Below, one piece after another: positions 51,577 through 60,741 of a DNA stretch of 64,000 nucleotides. Origin of the DNA: Melioribacter sp. (GTDB lineage: Bacteria > Bacteroidota > Ignavibacteria > Ignavibacteriales > Melioribacteraceae); NCBI GenBank assembly GCA_023250955.1, contig JAHEZQ010000007.1, positions 1 to 64,000 on the forward strand, written 5' to 3'. The notes beneath the pieces were generated by a model. That model searched no databases and was not told where the DNA came from. It saw nothing but the letters and a program-made list of their open reading frames with translations. A program made the position numbers and the translations under genes. How positions within the stretch are numbered: the stretch's first letter is position 1; each line of letters opens with the position of its first letter.

Positions 51577-52131
51577 TTATGATGTTGCCGCTACTACAGC
51601 ACCGGCAGAAGAATCCATCTGAAGAACAATTATTAGATACCAGCCTAGTAAAACTAATATTGATAATTCTTCAAGATTTTTTTTGTGATCCGGAAATTCG
51701 ATACGAGCTTGTGTCTTGAACCAATCTTTTAATTTCGGTTCTTCAACGCCAGAACGGAAAACAACAACAGATTCACCGTTTGCTTCTTTGAACTCAAACT
51801 TTGTTGCCCAAAAATTTGATGAGTGCCATTGATATTTCTTCCCGTTATTAAATTCTAATATCCCGCTTGATGCCATCAGATTCGGTTTGAACACAGCAAT
51901 ATCATTTTCCTCGCCGGTATTCCTAATTGTAATTCGGGTCGTAAAAAAACCAACCCGTTTGAATGTCCACTTTCCGTTAAATGTCTCAGCTTCGGCAAGC
52001 GACCCTACCGATTTTGGAAACAACAATGTGCCGAACAAATCATCTTTGATACGAAGTTCAAATAATTGCTGAGTTGCTTTTGGCTGAATCCAATTTAAAT
52101 GTTCGTTTGATATTTCTTTTAATGATTTCAC
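51577..52131 (-). CDS. protein of unknown function, possibly tubby/LURP-like beta-barrel
   Basis: 184 residues, no signal peptide. The main part alternates beta strands (FELRIKDDLFGTLLFPKSVGS, GKWTFKRVGFFTTRITIRN and GKKYQWHSSNFWATKFEFKE), like tubby C-terminal or LURP-one-related proteins. The final 30 residues form a hydrophobic segment (LSILVLLGWYLIIVLQM), which may be a tail anchor. It starts 18 bases after the thioesterase gene. The fold suggestion is weak and the function is unknown. Confidence 0.6.
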   Translation of the reverse strand: MKSLKEISNEHLNWIQPKATQQLFELRIKDDLFGTLLFPKSVGSLAEAETFNGKWTFKRVGFFTTRITIRNTGEENDIAVFKPNLMASSGILEFNNGKKYQWHSSNFWATKFEFKEANGESVVVFRSGVEEPKLKDWFKTQARIEFPDHKKNLEELSILVLLGWYLIIVLQMDSSAGAVVAATS

Positions 52132-52149
52132 TTTATCATTCCAAATAGT

Positions 52150-52635
52150 TTATTTCGCTTTTAAAAGTCCTACAAAAATTCCGTTATGAGTTGCTATTAG
52201 TTCACGTTGCGAATATAGATTTGTGAACATAGAAATTCTTGCTTTTCCATTTTCCTGCAACCCATTTTTAAATTCATTCCACAATTTTTCGTTCAGTGTA
52301 TTGCAGACTGCTTCAAAATCAGTGCGCGCCGGACGTATATATTTCATACTGCCTTCTTGAATTACAAGCACACATTTGAGATTCTCTTCTGCCGCCCTAA
52401 AATGTAAGATTGACCATCCCGCTAAAATCCCTAAAGTTGCAAGACTTCCTCCGAATGCCGTTCCGTAGTGATTATCATTTGGTTTTATTGGTGCCGAAAG
52501 TTTTATGGAATATTCATGCAAATCTTCAACAATAAAATTCATATAATCAGCAACTGGGATGTTGCTTCGAATATAATTTTGAAGATCTGATGCTTTTTTA
52601 TTTGATAATGCTTTGTTCTCGTTTTGTATATACAT
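52150..52635 (-). CDS. YiiD C-terminal-type hot-dog thioesterase
   Basis: 161 residues. The segment APIKPNDNHYGTAFGGSLATLGILAGW and the later VIQEGSMKYIRPARTDFEAVC match the hot-dog fold thioesterase domain found at the C-terminus of YiiD. Here it stands alone without the acetyltransferase part. It probably hydrolyses acyl-thioesters in the cytosol. It is the upstream partner of the unknown protein gene 18 bases away. Confidence 0.8.
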   Translation of the reverse strand: MYIQNENKALSNKKASDLQNYIRSNIPVADYMNFIVEDLHEYSIKLSAPIKPNDNHYGTAFGGSLATLGILAGWSILHFRAAEENLKCVLVIQEGSMKYIRPARTDFEAVCNTLNEKLWNEFKNGLQENGKARISMFTNLYSQRELIATHNGIFVGLLKAK

Positions 52636-52695
52636 TTATTACTCTTCTGTGTTTAGTTAGACGATGGCACTGTAATTACAATTCCTTAATAAAAA

Positions 52696-53190
52696 TTATT
52701 TCTCTGGTAAAATAAATATTTGTTTCAAATGATGTTTCATGTGACCAATGTAATCCTCAATCAAATATTCCAAAGTAGCAGATTCGTCTTTAGATAATTC
52801 TCTCCAAGCAATTTGATCGTAATTATGATTCTTGGTTGATCTCTTTAACACATCCTTTGGTATTAGTTCAACTATACGAGCAATTTGTAAATTATTTAGT
52901 TTCCATAAATCAATTAGGAAATTCCATTCTGCGTTTTGATAATTCTGCGCGTTTACCCACTTGTTCTGATCGTAACCGCAGAATACTAAATCGTTTTTGA
53001 ATTGACCTTTGACAAATCTGATCATGTTATTAACTGATGAATCAATCAAGTGGCCTAATATTTCTTTCGAAGACCATTTTTTCTGTGAAAGTTTTTTTGC
53101 GCTTTGTTGTTCGGTTATGGTCTTTAGTTTTTTTTCTGATGACTCTATAACAGAATTTAATTCGCTGGCTAAATCATTCATTGCATACAA
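52696..53190 (-). CDS. DinB-family protein
   Basis: 164 residues, four-helix DinB-type bundle. The SSKEILGHLIDSSVNN helix, NYQNAEW and IEDYIGHMKHHLKQIF give the three conserved histidines (near residues 47, 151 and 155) that hold a metal ion in the family. DinB proteins are metal-dependent thiol transferase-like or of unknown activity. The ATG at 53190 follows GCGGAG by 4 bases; a second in-frame ATG is three codons on. No linked gene tells its role. Confidence 0.82.
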   Translation of the reverse strand: MYAMNDLASELNSVIESSEKKLKTITEQQSAKKLSQKKWSSKEILGHLIDSSVNNMIRFVKGQFKNDLVFCGYDQNKWVNAQNYQNAEWNFLIDLWKLNNLQIARIVELIPKDVLKRSTKNHNYDQIAWRELSKDESATLEYLIEDYIGHMKHHLKQIFILPEK

Positions 53191-53210
53191 CTCCGCTTAA
53201 ATTAATTGTT

Positions 53211-53861
53211 CTAAGATATTTGTTTTAACACTTCAAGAAAAGATTTGCTAAGCGGTGCTTCGATTAAAATACTTTTCCCGTCCGGTAATTGAAATTCTAG
53301 ACTTTTAGCATGAAGCATTATGCGTGAATATTTTCCTTGAATTGTTTTGTCTCCGTAACGCAAATCGCCTACGATCGGGAAACCAATACTATATAGATGA
53401 ACACGCAGTTGATGACGGCGCCCTGTTGACGGATTCAGTTCCAGCAATGTGTAATCGCGGAATCTTTGAACAACATGAAATTTAGTTTCGCTCGGTTTTC
53501 CATTCCGGTCGTCAACGCCCATTCTTCCAGATCCAAACTCGCGAATCGGTTTTTTTATCACTCCGTCATTTTCTTTTATGGTCCCGTGAACTACTGCAGA
53601 ATAATATTTTTTAACTTTTCTCTCGGCGAATTGATCGTTTAAATATTTATGGGTCTCTGGGCTTTTTGCGAATAGAATTACACCGCTAACTTCTTTGTCC
53701 AGCCTGTGAACAATAAAAAGTTTTTGTTCATATTTTTTCCCAAGTAGTGAATGAAGGGACTCAATAGTTATGTCGTTTTCCGTTATTGAAGCAAGTCCTT
53801 CCGGTTTGTTGGCGGCAATAACATTATTGTCTTCAAAAAGTATTTCAATTTGATCGGCCAT
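53211..53861 (-). CDS. RluA-family pseudouridine synthase
   Basis: 216 residues, without an S4 domain. HRLDKEVSGVILFAK carries the catalytic Asp, and the PSTGRRHQLRVHL and GDLRYGD motifs follow. It is short for the family, close to TruC/RluA, and converts uridine to pseudouridine in rRNA or tRNA. Its start lies 17 bases inside the end of the CutC gene, so translation is coupled. The target uridine cannot be read from sequence. Confidence 0.9.
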   Translation of the reverse strand: MADQIEILFEDNNVIAANKPEGLASITENDITIESLHSLLGKKYEQKLFIVHRLDKEVSGVILFAKSPETHKYLNDQFAERKVKKYYSAVVHGTIKENDGVIKKPIREFGSGRMGVDDRNGKPSETKFHVVQRFRDYTLLELNPSTGRRHQLRVHLYSIGFPIVGDLRYGDKTIQGKYSRIMLHAKSLEFQLPDGKSILIEAPLSKSFLEVLKQIS

Positions 53862-54546
53862 TAATCGCTTCCTTAATTTTACGAATTCTTTCCGCTGATG
53901 TTGTCATCATACCATTTTCTTTTTTTTCTCTGGCGGAACCGTGAATCTCCTTAACATTGCTGCGATTGACAATTTCAGCGGCATTGTTTTCATTAATTCC
54001 TCCGCCTGGCATAATTATAATTTTGTCTTTACTCTTTATCACTAATTCTTCAATTAACTTAATTCCTTTAAAAGCAGAAATTTCTTGTCCAGAAGTTAAA
54101 ATTCGCTCCACTTCTAAATTGATTAGATCGTTCAAAGCTTCAAAGGGATCGCGTGTCATATCAAACGCACGGTGAAAAGTTATCTTGAGCGGACTTGATA
54201 ATTGTATCAACTCTTTCGTTCTTTCTTTATCAATTGTCCCATCTTCATTTAGAATTCCAAATACAACTCCCGAAACATTATATTGTTTTACCAGTTCAAT
54301 GTCTCGTTTCATTTCTTCAAATTCATAATTGGAATAACAGAAATCACCGCCGCGCGGACGAATCATTACCATTACTGGAATATTTACCTTTCTGCAGACC
54401 AGATCAATTGTTCCTGCCGATGGAGTAATTCCGCCTTTTAGCAGATCTGCACACAACTCTAATCTGTCAGCGCCACCCTCTTGTGCCGCAATTGATGACT
54501 CCAACGAATCAACACATGCTTCAAATAAAATTTTTTTCTTCGTCAT
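53845..54546 (-). CDS. cutC: CutC-family copper homeostasis protein
   Basis: 233 residues from the ATG at 54546; a start at 54582 would overlap the gene upstream. CutC hallmarks: FEACVDSLESSIAAQEGGADRLELC, then GGITPSAGTI, the MIRPRGGDFCYS stretch, HRAFDMTRDP and ILTSGQ, on a TIM barrel. CutC has been linked to copper handling, but its biochemical role is uncertain. The 3' end overlaps the pseudouridine synthase start by 17 bases. Confidence 0.88.
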   Translation of the reverse strand: MTKKKILFEACVDSLESSIAAQEGGADRLELCADLLKGGITPSAGTIDLVCRKVNIPVMVMIRPRGGDFCYSNYEFEEMKRDIELVKQYNVSGVVFGILNEDGTIDKERTKELIQLSSPLKITFHRAFDMTRDPFEALNDLINLEVERILTSGQEISAFKGIKLIEELVIKSKDKIIIMPGGGINENNAAEIVNRSNVKEIHGSAREKKENGMMTTSAERIRKIKEAINGRSN

Positions 54547-54560
54547 TCTTAAAATATATT

Positions 54561-55193
54561 TTATGATATAATATCCAGGCAATAAACCGGTTTTGAATCC
54601 AAGCTCGATTTAACAAAACCCATTCGTTTCAAATATTGTTCATGTTTCTTGTTGCCGGAATCGCTGTAAATCTTTTTTACTTTTTTCTTCTTAAGTATTT
54701 CCTGAAACACATATTTACCCATCTTAAAATCCCTGTAGCCGGGAATTGCATAATCCAATTTCATATAAATGCAGTCATCATCAAGATATTCCGAACAGAC
54801 TAGTCCCGCCGGAACAGTGTCTCTTAACACAAACATTACATGATACTTATCGTTTGGTTCAAATTTAAAATTGGGAATAAATTTTGTTATTTCTCTTTCA
54901 TGAAATTTCAAAAAATATTTTAAGTACTCGGTATTTACTCCTACTTCCAAAATGCGGAAATATTCTTTCTCGCCAAATATTTGAAGCAGATAATAAACAT
55001 CAACGAGAGTAATAAATCCATTAAGCAAAAATACAGGATAAGCTTTAATTATAAGTCCGTAGCTGGAAAACAACATTGCCCCGAATAGATTTACTGTTCT
55101 TAATTTTACGATTGAGCTCATTGTTAATGAAACGGCAATTATAACTGATGCTGCGTAACCGAAAAGTACAATCGGTTGTATGTTGTTAAACAT
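54561..55193 (-). CDS. YgjV-like membrane domain fused to GNAT acetyltransferase domain
   Basis: 210 residues from the ATG at 55193, which follows GGAG; a TTG at 55208 is less likely. Residues about 5-75 hold three hydrophobic segments with a YgjV-like pattern (LFGYAASVIIAVSLTMSS, NLFGAMLFSSYGLI). The rest, from about 95, looks like a GNAT acetyltransferase (PAGLVCSEY, then a helix ending KMGKYVFQEILKKKKVKKI and a final LKRMGFVKS). The fusion would place an acetyltransferase at the membrane. The stop is 14 bases before the cutC start. Confidence 0.7.
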   Translation of the reverse strand: MFNNIQPIVLFGYAASVIIAVSLTMSSIVKLRTVNLFGAMLFSSYGLIIKAYPVFLLNGFITLVDVYYLLQIFGEKEYFRILEVGVNTEYLKYFLKFHEREITKFIPNFKFEPNDKYHVMFVLRDTVPAGLVCSEYLDDDCIYMKLDYAIPGYRDFKMGKYVFQEILKKKKVKKIYSDSGNKKHEQYLKRMGFVKSSLDSKPVYCLDIIS

Positions 55194-55238
55194 TTTTCTC
55201 CATTTCAATTTTATTTATTAATAAAAAATAGTTGCTGA

Positions 55239-56135
55239 TCATTTTACTTCTTCAGAAAAAACCGATTTCAATCCGTGAGTAACAATATATGGAATTATTG
55301 TATAGTGGGTTTCTCCTTCTGCAATCTCGGATTTCAATTTCATCCCGTCGTATCCGCGTGAATTCATGTTGCTAATTAATTGTTTCCATAGTCTTTTAAT
55401 AAATTCACCTTCGAGAGAGCCAACCGCAGTATAAATAATTGATTCTAATGATTTATGCTCTTTCGAAAATTTTTCTTCATCCTTAATTAATAATTCATCG
55501 TCCCATAATAAAGCAGGACTTATTGCGATATATCTTTTAAATAATCCCGGTTCCTTAAACAATGAATAAAAAACAAACAGTCCGCCTAATGAATGTCCTT
55601 CTAAAGTTCTATCACCGGGACTAAACCTATAATTTGATTCAACATACGGTATTAATTCGTTTTTGATAAAGCCAAGAAACTTTTCTGCACCGCCCGAAAT
55701 TGGAAATGTTGATCTAAATTCTTCCGGCAATTTCTCCGGCTGAATCTGTGTTGGTGTAAAATCTCTTGCCCGGTTATAATTAAATTCTTTAGAGCCTCCT
55801 TCTGATGATATTCCAACAATTATTACTTCGGGAACTTCTTTATCGAACGCAAGCAGCCGTGCCATCTGAACCATAATTCCAAACGATGAATATGCATCAA
55901 GCATATAAACAACCGGATAAGTTTTTTCTGAAGTAAAATAACTTCCCGGAAGTGCAACAAATATGGGGTAGGTTACACCGTTAACTTTTGAAGTAATATT
56001 TATTAATTCTGAACGGTGTACTGTAACGGGAGTAATTTTATCTGCCGGTTTATCCTGCGCTTTTAATTGTACGGCGGGCAAGATTGCCAAACAAATAAAT
56101 AGAGCAAGAAAACTTTTCTTAATATGTTTTTTCAT
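55239..56135 (-). CDS. secreted esterase, IroE/Fes-type alpha/beta hydrolase
   Basis: 298 residues with a signal peptide ending near Leu-Lys-Ala-Gln. The fold has VVYMLDAYSSFGIMVQMARLL, GHSLGGLF as the nucleophile elbow and a late His (GETHYTIIP). The nearest relatives are siderophore esterases and the esterase D family. A siderophore substrate is inferred only; no siderophore cluster is seen nearby. It lies 25 bases downstream of the carbonic anhydrase gene. Confidence 0.85.
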   Translation of the reverse strand: MKKHIKKSFLALFICLAILPAVQLKAQDKPADKITPVTVHRSELINITSKVNGVTYPIFVALPGSYFTSEKTYPVVYMLDAYSSFGIMVQMARLLAFDKEVPEVIIVGISSEGGSKEFNYNRARDFTPTQIQPEKLPEEFRSTFPISGGAEKFLGFIKNELIPYVESNYRFSPGDRTLEGHSLGGLFVFYSLFKEPGLFKRYIAISPALLWDDELLIKDEEKFSKEHKSLESIIYTAVGSLEGEFIKRLWKQLISNMNSRGYDGMKLKSEIAEGETHYTIIPYIVTHGLKSVFSEEVK

Positions 56136-56159
56136 AATTCTTCAATCGTTATTTATTGA

Positions 56160-56813
56160 TTAATGCAAAATAGTTACAAGGCCGTCGTCAAGATCATATC
56201 TTGCCCCGACAATGTTTAATTTCTTTTCGTGCATGAACTCTTTTAATATTGGTTCAGATGAACTTAGTTGTTTTACAACCATTTGCACATTTGCTTTAAC
56301 GGAGTTATCAAGTAAATCGCCTTTGTTGTTCTTTGCTTTTTCAACTGCAGGACGAATTGCATCAATCAAATTTTGAATATGTCCCTCAGCATGATCTCCC
56401 TTCACTGCGGCATCAACAGCTCCGCATTTTTCATGGCCGAGGACTACAATTAACTGAACTCTCAAATGTTCAACAGCATATTCAATACTGCCAAGACCAA
56501 TATCATCAATAATATTCCCCGCTGTGCGAATTACAAACAAATCTCCCAGTCCCTGATCAAAAATTATTTCGGGAGGAACGCGTGAGTCAGAACATGTTAC
56601 TACTACAGCAAATGGCTTTTGTCCCTTTGCAACCTCCGATCTCCTTTCACTTGTTTGGTTAACATGCATTGGTTTTGAATCTGTGAACCGTTTATTGCCG
56701 TCAATTAACTTTTGTAATGGCGATTGAGAATCAAAACCTTTATGTGTTTGTGCAATAACGCTTATACTTAAAACGGTAATGATTAATGCTATTGTCTTTT
56801 TACCGGTTTTCAT
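56160..56813 (-). CDS. exported beta-class carbonic anhydrase
   Basis: 217 residues with a signal peptide (ending near Val-Ile-Ala-Gln). CSDSRVPPEIIF and HEKCGAV give the zinc ligands Cys, His and Cys and the catalytic Asp-Arg pair of the beta class. The rest of the chain is of family length. It interconverts CO2 and bicarbonate. A periplasmic place is inferred from the signal peptide and is unusual for this class. A gene for a secreted esterase follows on the same strand. Confidence 0.9.
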   Translation of the reverse strand: MKTGKKTIALIITVLSISVIAQTHKGFDSQSPLQKLIDGNKRFTDSKPMHVNQTSERRSEVAKGQKPFAVVVTCSDSRVPPEIIFDQGLGDLFVIRTAGNIIDDIGLGSIEYAVEHLRVQLIVVLGHEKCGAVDAAVKGDHAEGHIQNLIDAIRPAVEKAKNNKGDLLDNSVKANVQMVVKQLSSSEPILKEFMHEKKLNIVGARYDLDDGLVTILH

Positions 56814-56922
56814 TTTTTCCCTTTCTCGATAGTTGTTCGATTAAATATATAACTTGCAGATACATTATTCCATCGGAGTTATATCATAAAATATTATTTT
56901 TACATTAACAAAAGTATAAAAG

Positions 56923-58074
56923 ATGGCCAATTCAATTAATCATCCTACTATTAGTTCAGATGAAATCATTCGTCCAACGCGTTTGGAAATAAATCTGAAA
57001 ATCTTATCCGATAATTTTAATAAAATAAAAACTGCTGTAGCACCGGCGAAAGTAATGCCGATCTTAAAAGCTAACGCTTACGGACACGGGCTGGTAAAAG
57101 TTGCCCAACTGATGCAAGAACTAAAATCTGATTGCATTGGAGTTGCCGTTCTAGAGGAAGGAATTCTTTTAAGGGAACAAGGAATTACAATTCCAATTTT
57201 AGTGCTCGGTGGAATTTGGGGAAATCAAATTCCGCTCTTCTTAAAACATGATTTAACTATTACGGCATCTTCTGCAGATAAGTTAAGTCAAATAGATGAA
57301 TTTGCTTCGCAGATGAAAACTAAAGCCAAGGTTCATCTAAAAATAGATACGGGAATGGAGCGGATTGGAGTTCATTATTATACGGCAGAAAAATTTCTTG
57401 AATCCGCAGTTAAATGTAAAAATATCCGGATAGACGGAATTTATTCTCACCTTGCAAATTCAGAATTGCTGGATACAACTTACACACTTACACAACTTGA
57501 AAGATTTCAAGAAGTATTAAGATTTTTTGAAAAACATTCAATCGAAATGCCTCTTCGTCATATTGCAAACTCCGGTGCAATACTTCAAACACCAGAAGCA
57601 TATCTTGATATGGTCCGTCCCGGAATAATGCTATACGGTGTTTATCCATCTAACGAAACTGCAAAAACAATTTTTGTTCAACCTGCATTAACCTGGAAAT
57701 CGCTGGTAGTTTATTTTAAAATCATTAAAGCCGGTCATCCGGTTGGATACGGTTTAACATGGAAACCCAAACAAGATATCCGCGCAGTTACTGTTCCTCT
57801 CGGCTATGGCGATGGGTATTTCCGAAGCATGAGTCACAAAGCTGAGGTCTTAATCCGTGGAAAACGTTACCCCGTTGTTGGTTCAATCTCTATGGATCAA
57901 ATAATTGTTAACATAGAAAATGATTCTGCATTTAACGGTGATGAAGTTATTTTGATTGGTCAAGACGGTTCAAATAAAATTTCAGTTGAAGAACTTGCAG
58001 ATTGGGCGGGGACAATTCCTTACGAGATACTTACAAACATCAACACGCGTGTACCGCGGTTGTATTTAGAATAA
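56923..58074 (+). CDS. alr: alanine racemase
   Basis: 383 residues, fold type III PLP enzyme. The PLP lysine is Lys49 in MPILKANAYGHG. KIDTGMERIGVH, HIANSGAI, MVRPGIMLYG and GYGDGYFR follow, and the C-terminal beta domain holds the catalytic Tyr in VGYGLTWKP and VGSISMDQ. It makes D-alanine for peptidoglycan. It is divergent from the carbonic anhydrase gene and convergent with the unknown 600-residue gene, only 3 bases away. Confidence 0.95.
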   Translation: MANSINHPTISSDEIIRPTRLEINLKILSDNFNKIKTAVAPAKVMPILKANAYGHGLVKVAQLMQELKSDCIGVAVLEEGILLREQGITIPILVLGGIWGNQIPLFLKHDLTITASSADKLSQIDEFASQMKTKAKVHLKIDTGMERIGVHYYTAEKFLESAVKCKNIRIDGIYSHLANSELLDTTYTLTQLERFQEVLRFFEKHSIEMPLRHIANSGAILQTPEAYLDMVRPGIMLYGVYPSNETAKTIFVQPALTWKSLVVYFKIIKAGHPVGYGLTWKPKQDIRAVTVPLGYGDGYFRSMSHKAEVLIRGKRYPVVGSISMDQIIVNIENDSAFNGDEVILIGQDGSNKISVEELADWAGTIPYEILTNINTRVPRLYLE

Positions 58075-58077
58075 TTT

Positions 58078-59880
58078 TTAATTTGCTTGTAATGAATAAA
58101 CCATCAGCTTCTCTTCCATCATCTCAAAACTTTCTAACATTTTTTCTCTAACTATTTCCGGTTCCTCAATTATTTCATCAATCATATTTTTGTAATAATT
58201 AATTCCTTCAAGCAAGTTTGTAGTGAACAAAGAAAAATATTCTGCTTTCTGATCAGATATGTTCTCGCCTTGATCATCAATCCTTTTCGTTAAATAGTCA
58301 ATGTATAGTCCAAGTTCTTTTACAAACATATTCGGTCTGCTCGGATGTGTTATGAGATCAATTCTACCGTAAATGTGATCAACCATTTCATGAAGAGTAG
58401 AAATTTTTGAATAATACGCCAGATTGGGTCCGGGGCATACAGACACAGCGCGGCTTTGTTTTGGCGATGGGATATTGTTTACTATCAGCGCAGGTACGGT
58501 TAGTCCTTCACATAGACAAACTTTGTTAACGACTTTATCATATTCTTTTTTGTATTCATCTTCGTTTGTATAATTTTCTTTTAGCTCGGCAATTTTTTTG
58601 TTGATGTATGTGATTGATGCTGTACATTGCGGTTTATCAGAATAATCTTTGTTCGAGACTAAAAACTTTTTAGGGCAAGGACTTCCTGGTTTTCCGTTTT
58701 CAATTCTTTCCATTTTTTCAATGTCTTTGCTGTTGCCTCGCAGACTGTTGAAAGGAATTCCCAACGGAGAAATATCGCTTAAGTACAAATCTTCTTCTCC
58801 AGCGGCTGCAAGTTTATGTAACGTATAATCATCAACATTCATTACTTCAGGAACTAAGAGGAACGGACTTCCCCATCCAACTGATTTAACTCCGTAATAA
58901 CGAAGTAGAAATTCCTGTTCGCTTGATGTACCAACTCCGCCCTGAACAGTTACATCATAATTTAATTTTTCAGCGTCAGCTGTAATTTCTTTTTTGATGA
59001 GCGCTGGTAGATATATTTCTTTAAGAGTGTTCAGCAATTCGTCTTTTTTATTTTTGAATTCTTCGAGAATCGGACCGAGTAATAAACCATCCGTTGCAAA
59101 TGCATGACCGCCGCAATTTAATCCGGACTCAATTCGATACTCTGAAACCCATAATCCTTTCTTAGCTAAAAACTTTCCTTGAATCAAAGCGGAGCGGTAA
59201 TCACTTACTTTTATTACAATTTTCTTTTTAAAACTACTTTTCTCGTTGGGATAAAAATCCTTAAACGTTTCAATGTAGCCGTACAATTTTGGATTCATGC
59301 CTGCGGAAAAAATAATCGAACTTTCCAGATCGCTCATTGCGAATCCGCGTAAGGCGGCATGTGCGTCGTTAAATTCATGCGAAAGTTGGGTGCCTTCGGA
59401 ATTATAATTTGCTTTATCCACCTTTGTCATGATGTTTACATCAATCGAGCCGGGATAAATATTATTCCGTAATTCGTTTTGTAAATTTATTTGAGCTCGT
59501 TCGTTCTCCGAGTTCAGCATTTCGTAATATTTGATTTTCAATTCAGATGAGTCCGGAAGCATTTCAAAATATTTTGTAATCCCGCTTCCTATTTCAAATG
59601 GTGAGTTTTTCAATTCTTCGAATTGTTCTTCCACTAATTGCTTGACCATATTTAAGTATGCAGTTATTCTTAGAGAGCGTGCTTGGTCACTGTCGTCAAT
59701 TTTTACGTATGGTCTGCCTAATTTTTCGAGGTAGTGCTGGCGTAGTCGCTCCACCAAAGTATCGTCAACGAGCGACATAACAGACGATATTCCGTACTTC
59801 GCTACTTTAAGGGGTGCGTCAACAGAGAAAGCAACACCGAGAACGGGAATGTGAAATTTATGTCCGATAGATTTAAACAC
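58078..59880 (-). CDS. conserved 600-residue protein of unknown function
   Basis: 600 residues, no signal peptide or membrane segment. It begins GHKFHIPVLGVAFSVDAPLKVAKYGISSV. It has GLNCGGHAFATDG near residue 260 and VQGGVGTSSEQEFLLRYYGV near 315, which resemble FMN-binding TIM barrels such as nitronate monooxygenase and FabK. From about 390 there is a Cys-containing part: SPCPKKFLVSN, QCTASITY and CLCEGL. This could hold a zinc or iron-sulfur centre. I have seen this protein as a widely conserved hypothetical in Bacteroidota. The function is unknown; an oxidoreductase is only a possibility. Confidence 0.75.
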   Translation of the reverse strand: MFKSIGHKFHIPVLGVAFSVDAPLKVAKYGISSVMSLVDDTLVERLRQHYLEKLGRPYVKIDDSDQARSLRITAYLNMVKQLVEEQFEELKNSPFEIGSGITKYFEMLPDSSELKIKYYEMLNSENERAQINLQNELRNNIYPGSIDVNIMTKVDKANYNSEGTQLSHEFNDAHAALRGFAMSDLESSIIFSAGMNPKLYGYIETFKDFYPNEKSSFKKKIVIKVSDYRSALIQGKFLAKKGLWVSEYRIESGLNCGGHAFATDGLLLGPILEEFKNKKDELLNTLKEIYLPALIKKEITADAEKLNYDVTVQGGVGTSSEQEFLLRYYGVKSVGWGSPFLLVPEVMNVDDYTLHKLAAAGEEDLYLSDISPLGIPFNSLRGNSKDIEKMERIENGKPGSPCPKKFLVSNKDYSDKPQCTASITYINKKIAELKENYTNEDEYKKEYDKVVNKVCLCEGLTVPALIVNNIPSPKQSRAVSVCPGPNLAYYSKISTLHEMVDHIYGRIDLITHPSRPNMFVKELGLYIDYLTKRIDDQGENISDQKAEYFSLFTTNLLEGINYYKNMIDEIIEEPEIVREKMLESFEMMEEKLMVYSLQAN

Positions 59881-60116
59881 TTTTTTCCAAAAAATTTGTA
59901 CAATAGTTTGTTTCTGACTTCAATTGCGATGAAATAAAACTTGTGAGATAAATAATATCTTCAGTTGCTTGGGTTAATTCCTTTCGCGCTTAAAAATAGT
60001 AATTAATCCTTTGCGAACTTGGTACGGATGGCGGTTTTAATCAACTTTTACAATACTTTTACAATTCTACAAATTGTATCGAAGAGGTGGTTGTTGAGAT
60101 ACTTGTTATACCTACG

Positions 60117-60704
60117 TTATTTAGTTTTACGAATAAGCTCTAAGGTTTCTTTATACAATAAAGACTTTTTAATTACTTTTTTACTGTTGTATAAAATTGA
60201 TTTTGCTTTTCTAAGTTTACTAATTTTTAATCTCCAGCCGACATCTGAATAAACAACTAGATTTTTTACTACATCGAAACAATCTAAAATCATCATTGGC
60301 ATATCGTGTATTTCAATTGACCAAGACTTTGGGGTAAAGTGTTCAAAGTTATTCCGAAATACCTTATGAAGTTTTCGTATGGATTCCTTCTGCTGATTTG
60401 ATAATTTATAATATTTGTAATCAATATTAACTCTCATCCAATTTGGGTCTTGGCACCTTTTTAATGCTTCATCAAAATCTATTAATTTTTCGTGACCCTT
60501 TATTGTCCTTTGAATAACGCTATCTGAATTAGTTCCTCGACAAGCTGATATTGCAAATCCATATATGGCGCTATGCAAAGTTATAATAACCCACTTCCAA
60601 TTTTGTCTTTCTTTATCAACAGTTTTGATAAAGTGATAACATTTTTCAAGATAATCAAGCGCATTAGTTCGCTCATCATATCTCATCCATTTTGCATTAA
60701 TCAT
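60117..60704 (-). CDS. protein of unknown function, possibly HEPN-like
   Basis: 195 residues, all helical, no signal peptide. Features: WKWVIITLHSAIYGFAISACRGTN, FDEALKRCQDPNWM and FRNNFEHFTPKSWSIEI, where R-N-x5-6-H would be a HEPN-type motif (Arg-Asn near residue 119, His near 123). Such proteins are often nucleases or bind nucleotides, but here the match is weak. It is a single gene with long gaps (235 bases downstream and 63 upstream). It looks accessory. A degenerate short tandem repeat lies upstream. Confidence 0.6.
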   Translation of the reverse strand: MINAKWMRYDERTNALDYLEKCYHFIKTVDKERQNWKWVIITLHSAIYGFAISACRGTNSDSVIQRTIKGHEKLIDFDEALKRCQDPNWMRVNIDYKYYKLSNQQKESIRKLHKVFRNNFEHFTPKSWSIEIHDMPMMILDCFDVVKNLVVYSDVGWRLKISKLRKAKSILYNSKKVIKKSLLYKETLELIRKTK

Positions 60705-60741
60705 TTTTCTCGTGCATAGCTTGTTTTTATTAAAATGAATT

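Noticed and set aside
53845-53861. Overlap of cutC and pseudouridine synthase genes as a frameshift
   Set aside because: Both proteins have complete family motifs and normal lengths, so this is a simple 17-base overlap in an operon.
60019-60252. Plus-strand open frame overlapping the possible HEPN-like gene
   Set aside because: Its sequence is Leu/Phe-rich as expected from antisense of a Lys-rich gene, and it overlaps the better supported gene on the other strand.
60440-60470. TTGGCACC inside the possible HEPN-like gene, resembling a sigma-54 -24 element
   Set aside because: The following -12 element is out of place and the site is inside a coding region with no gene starting after it.
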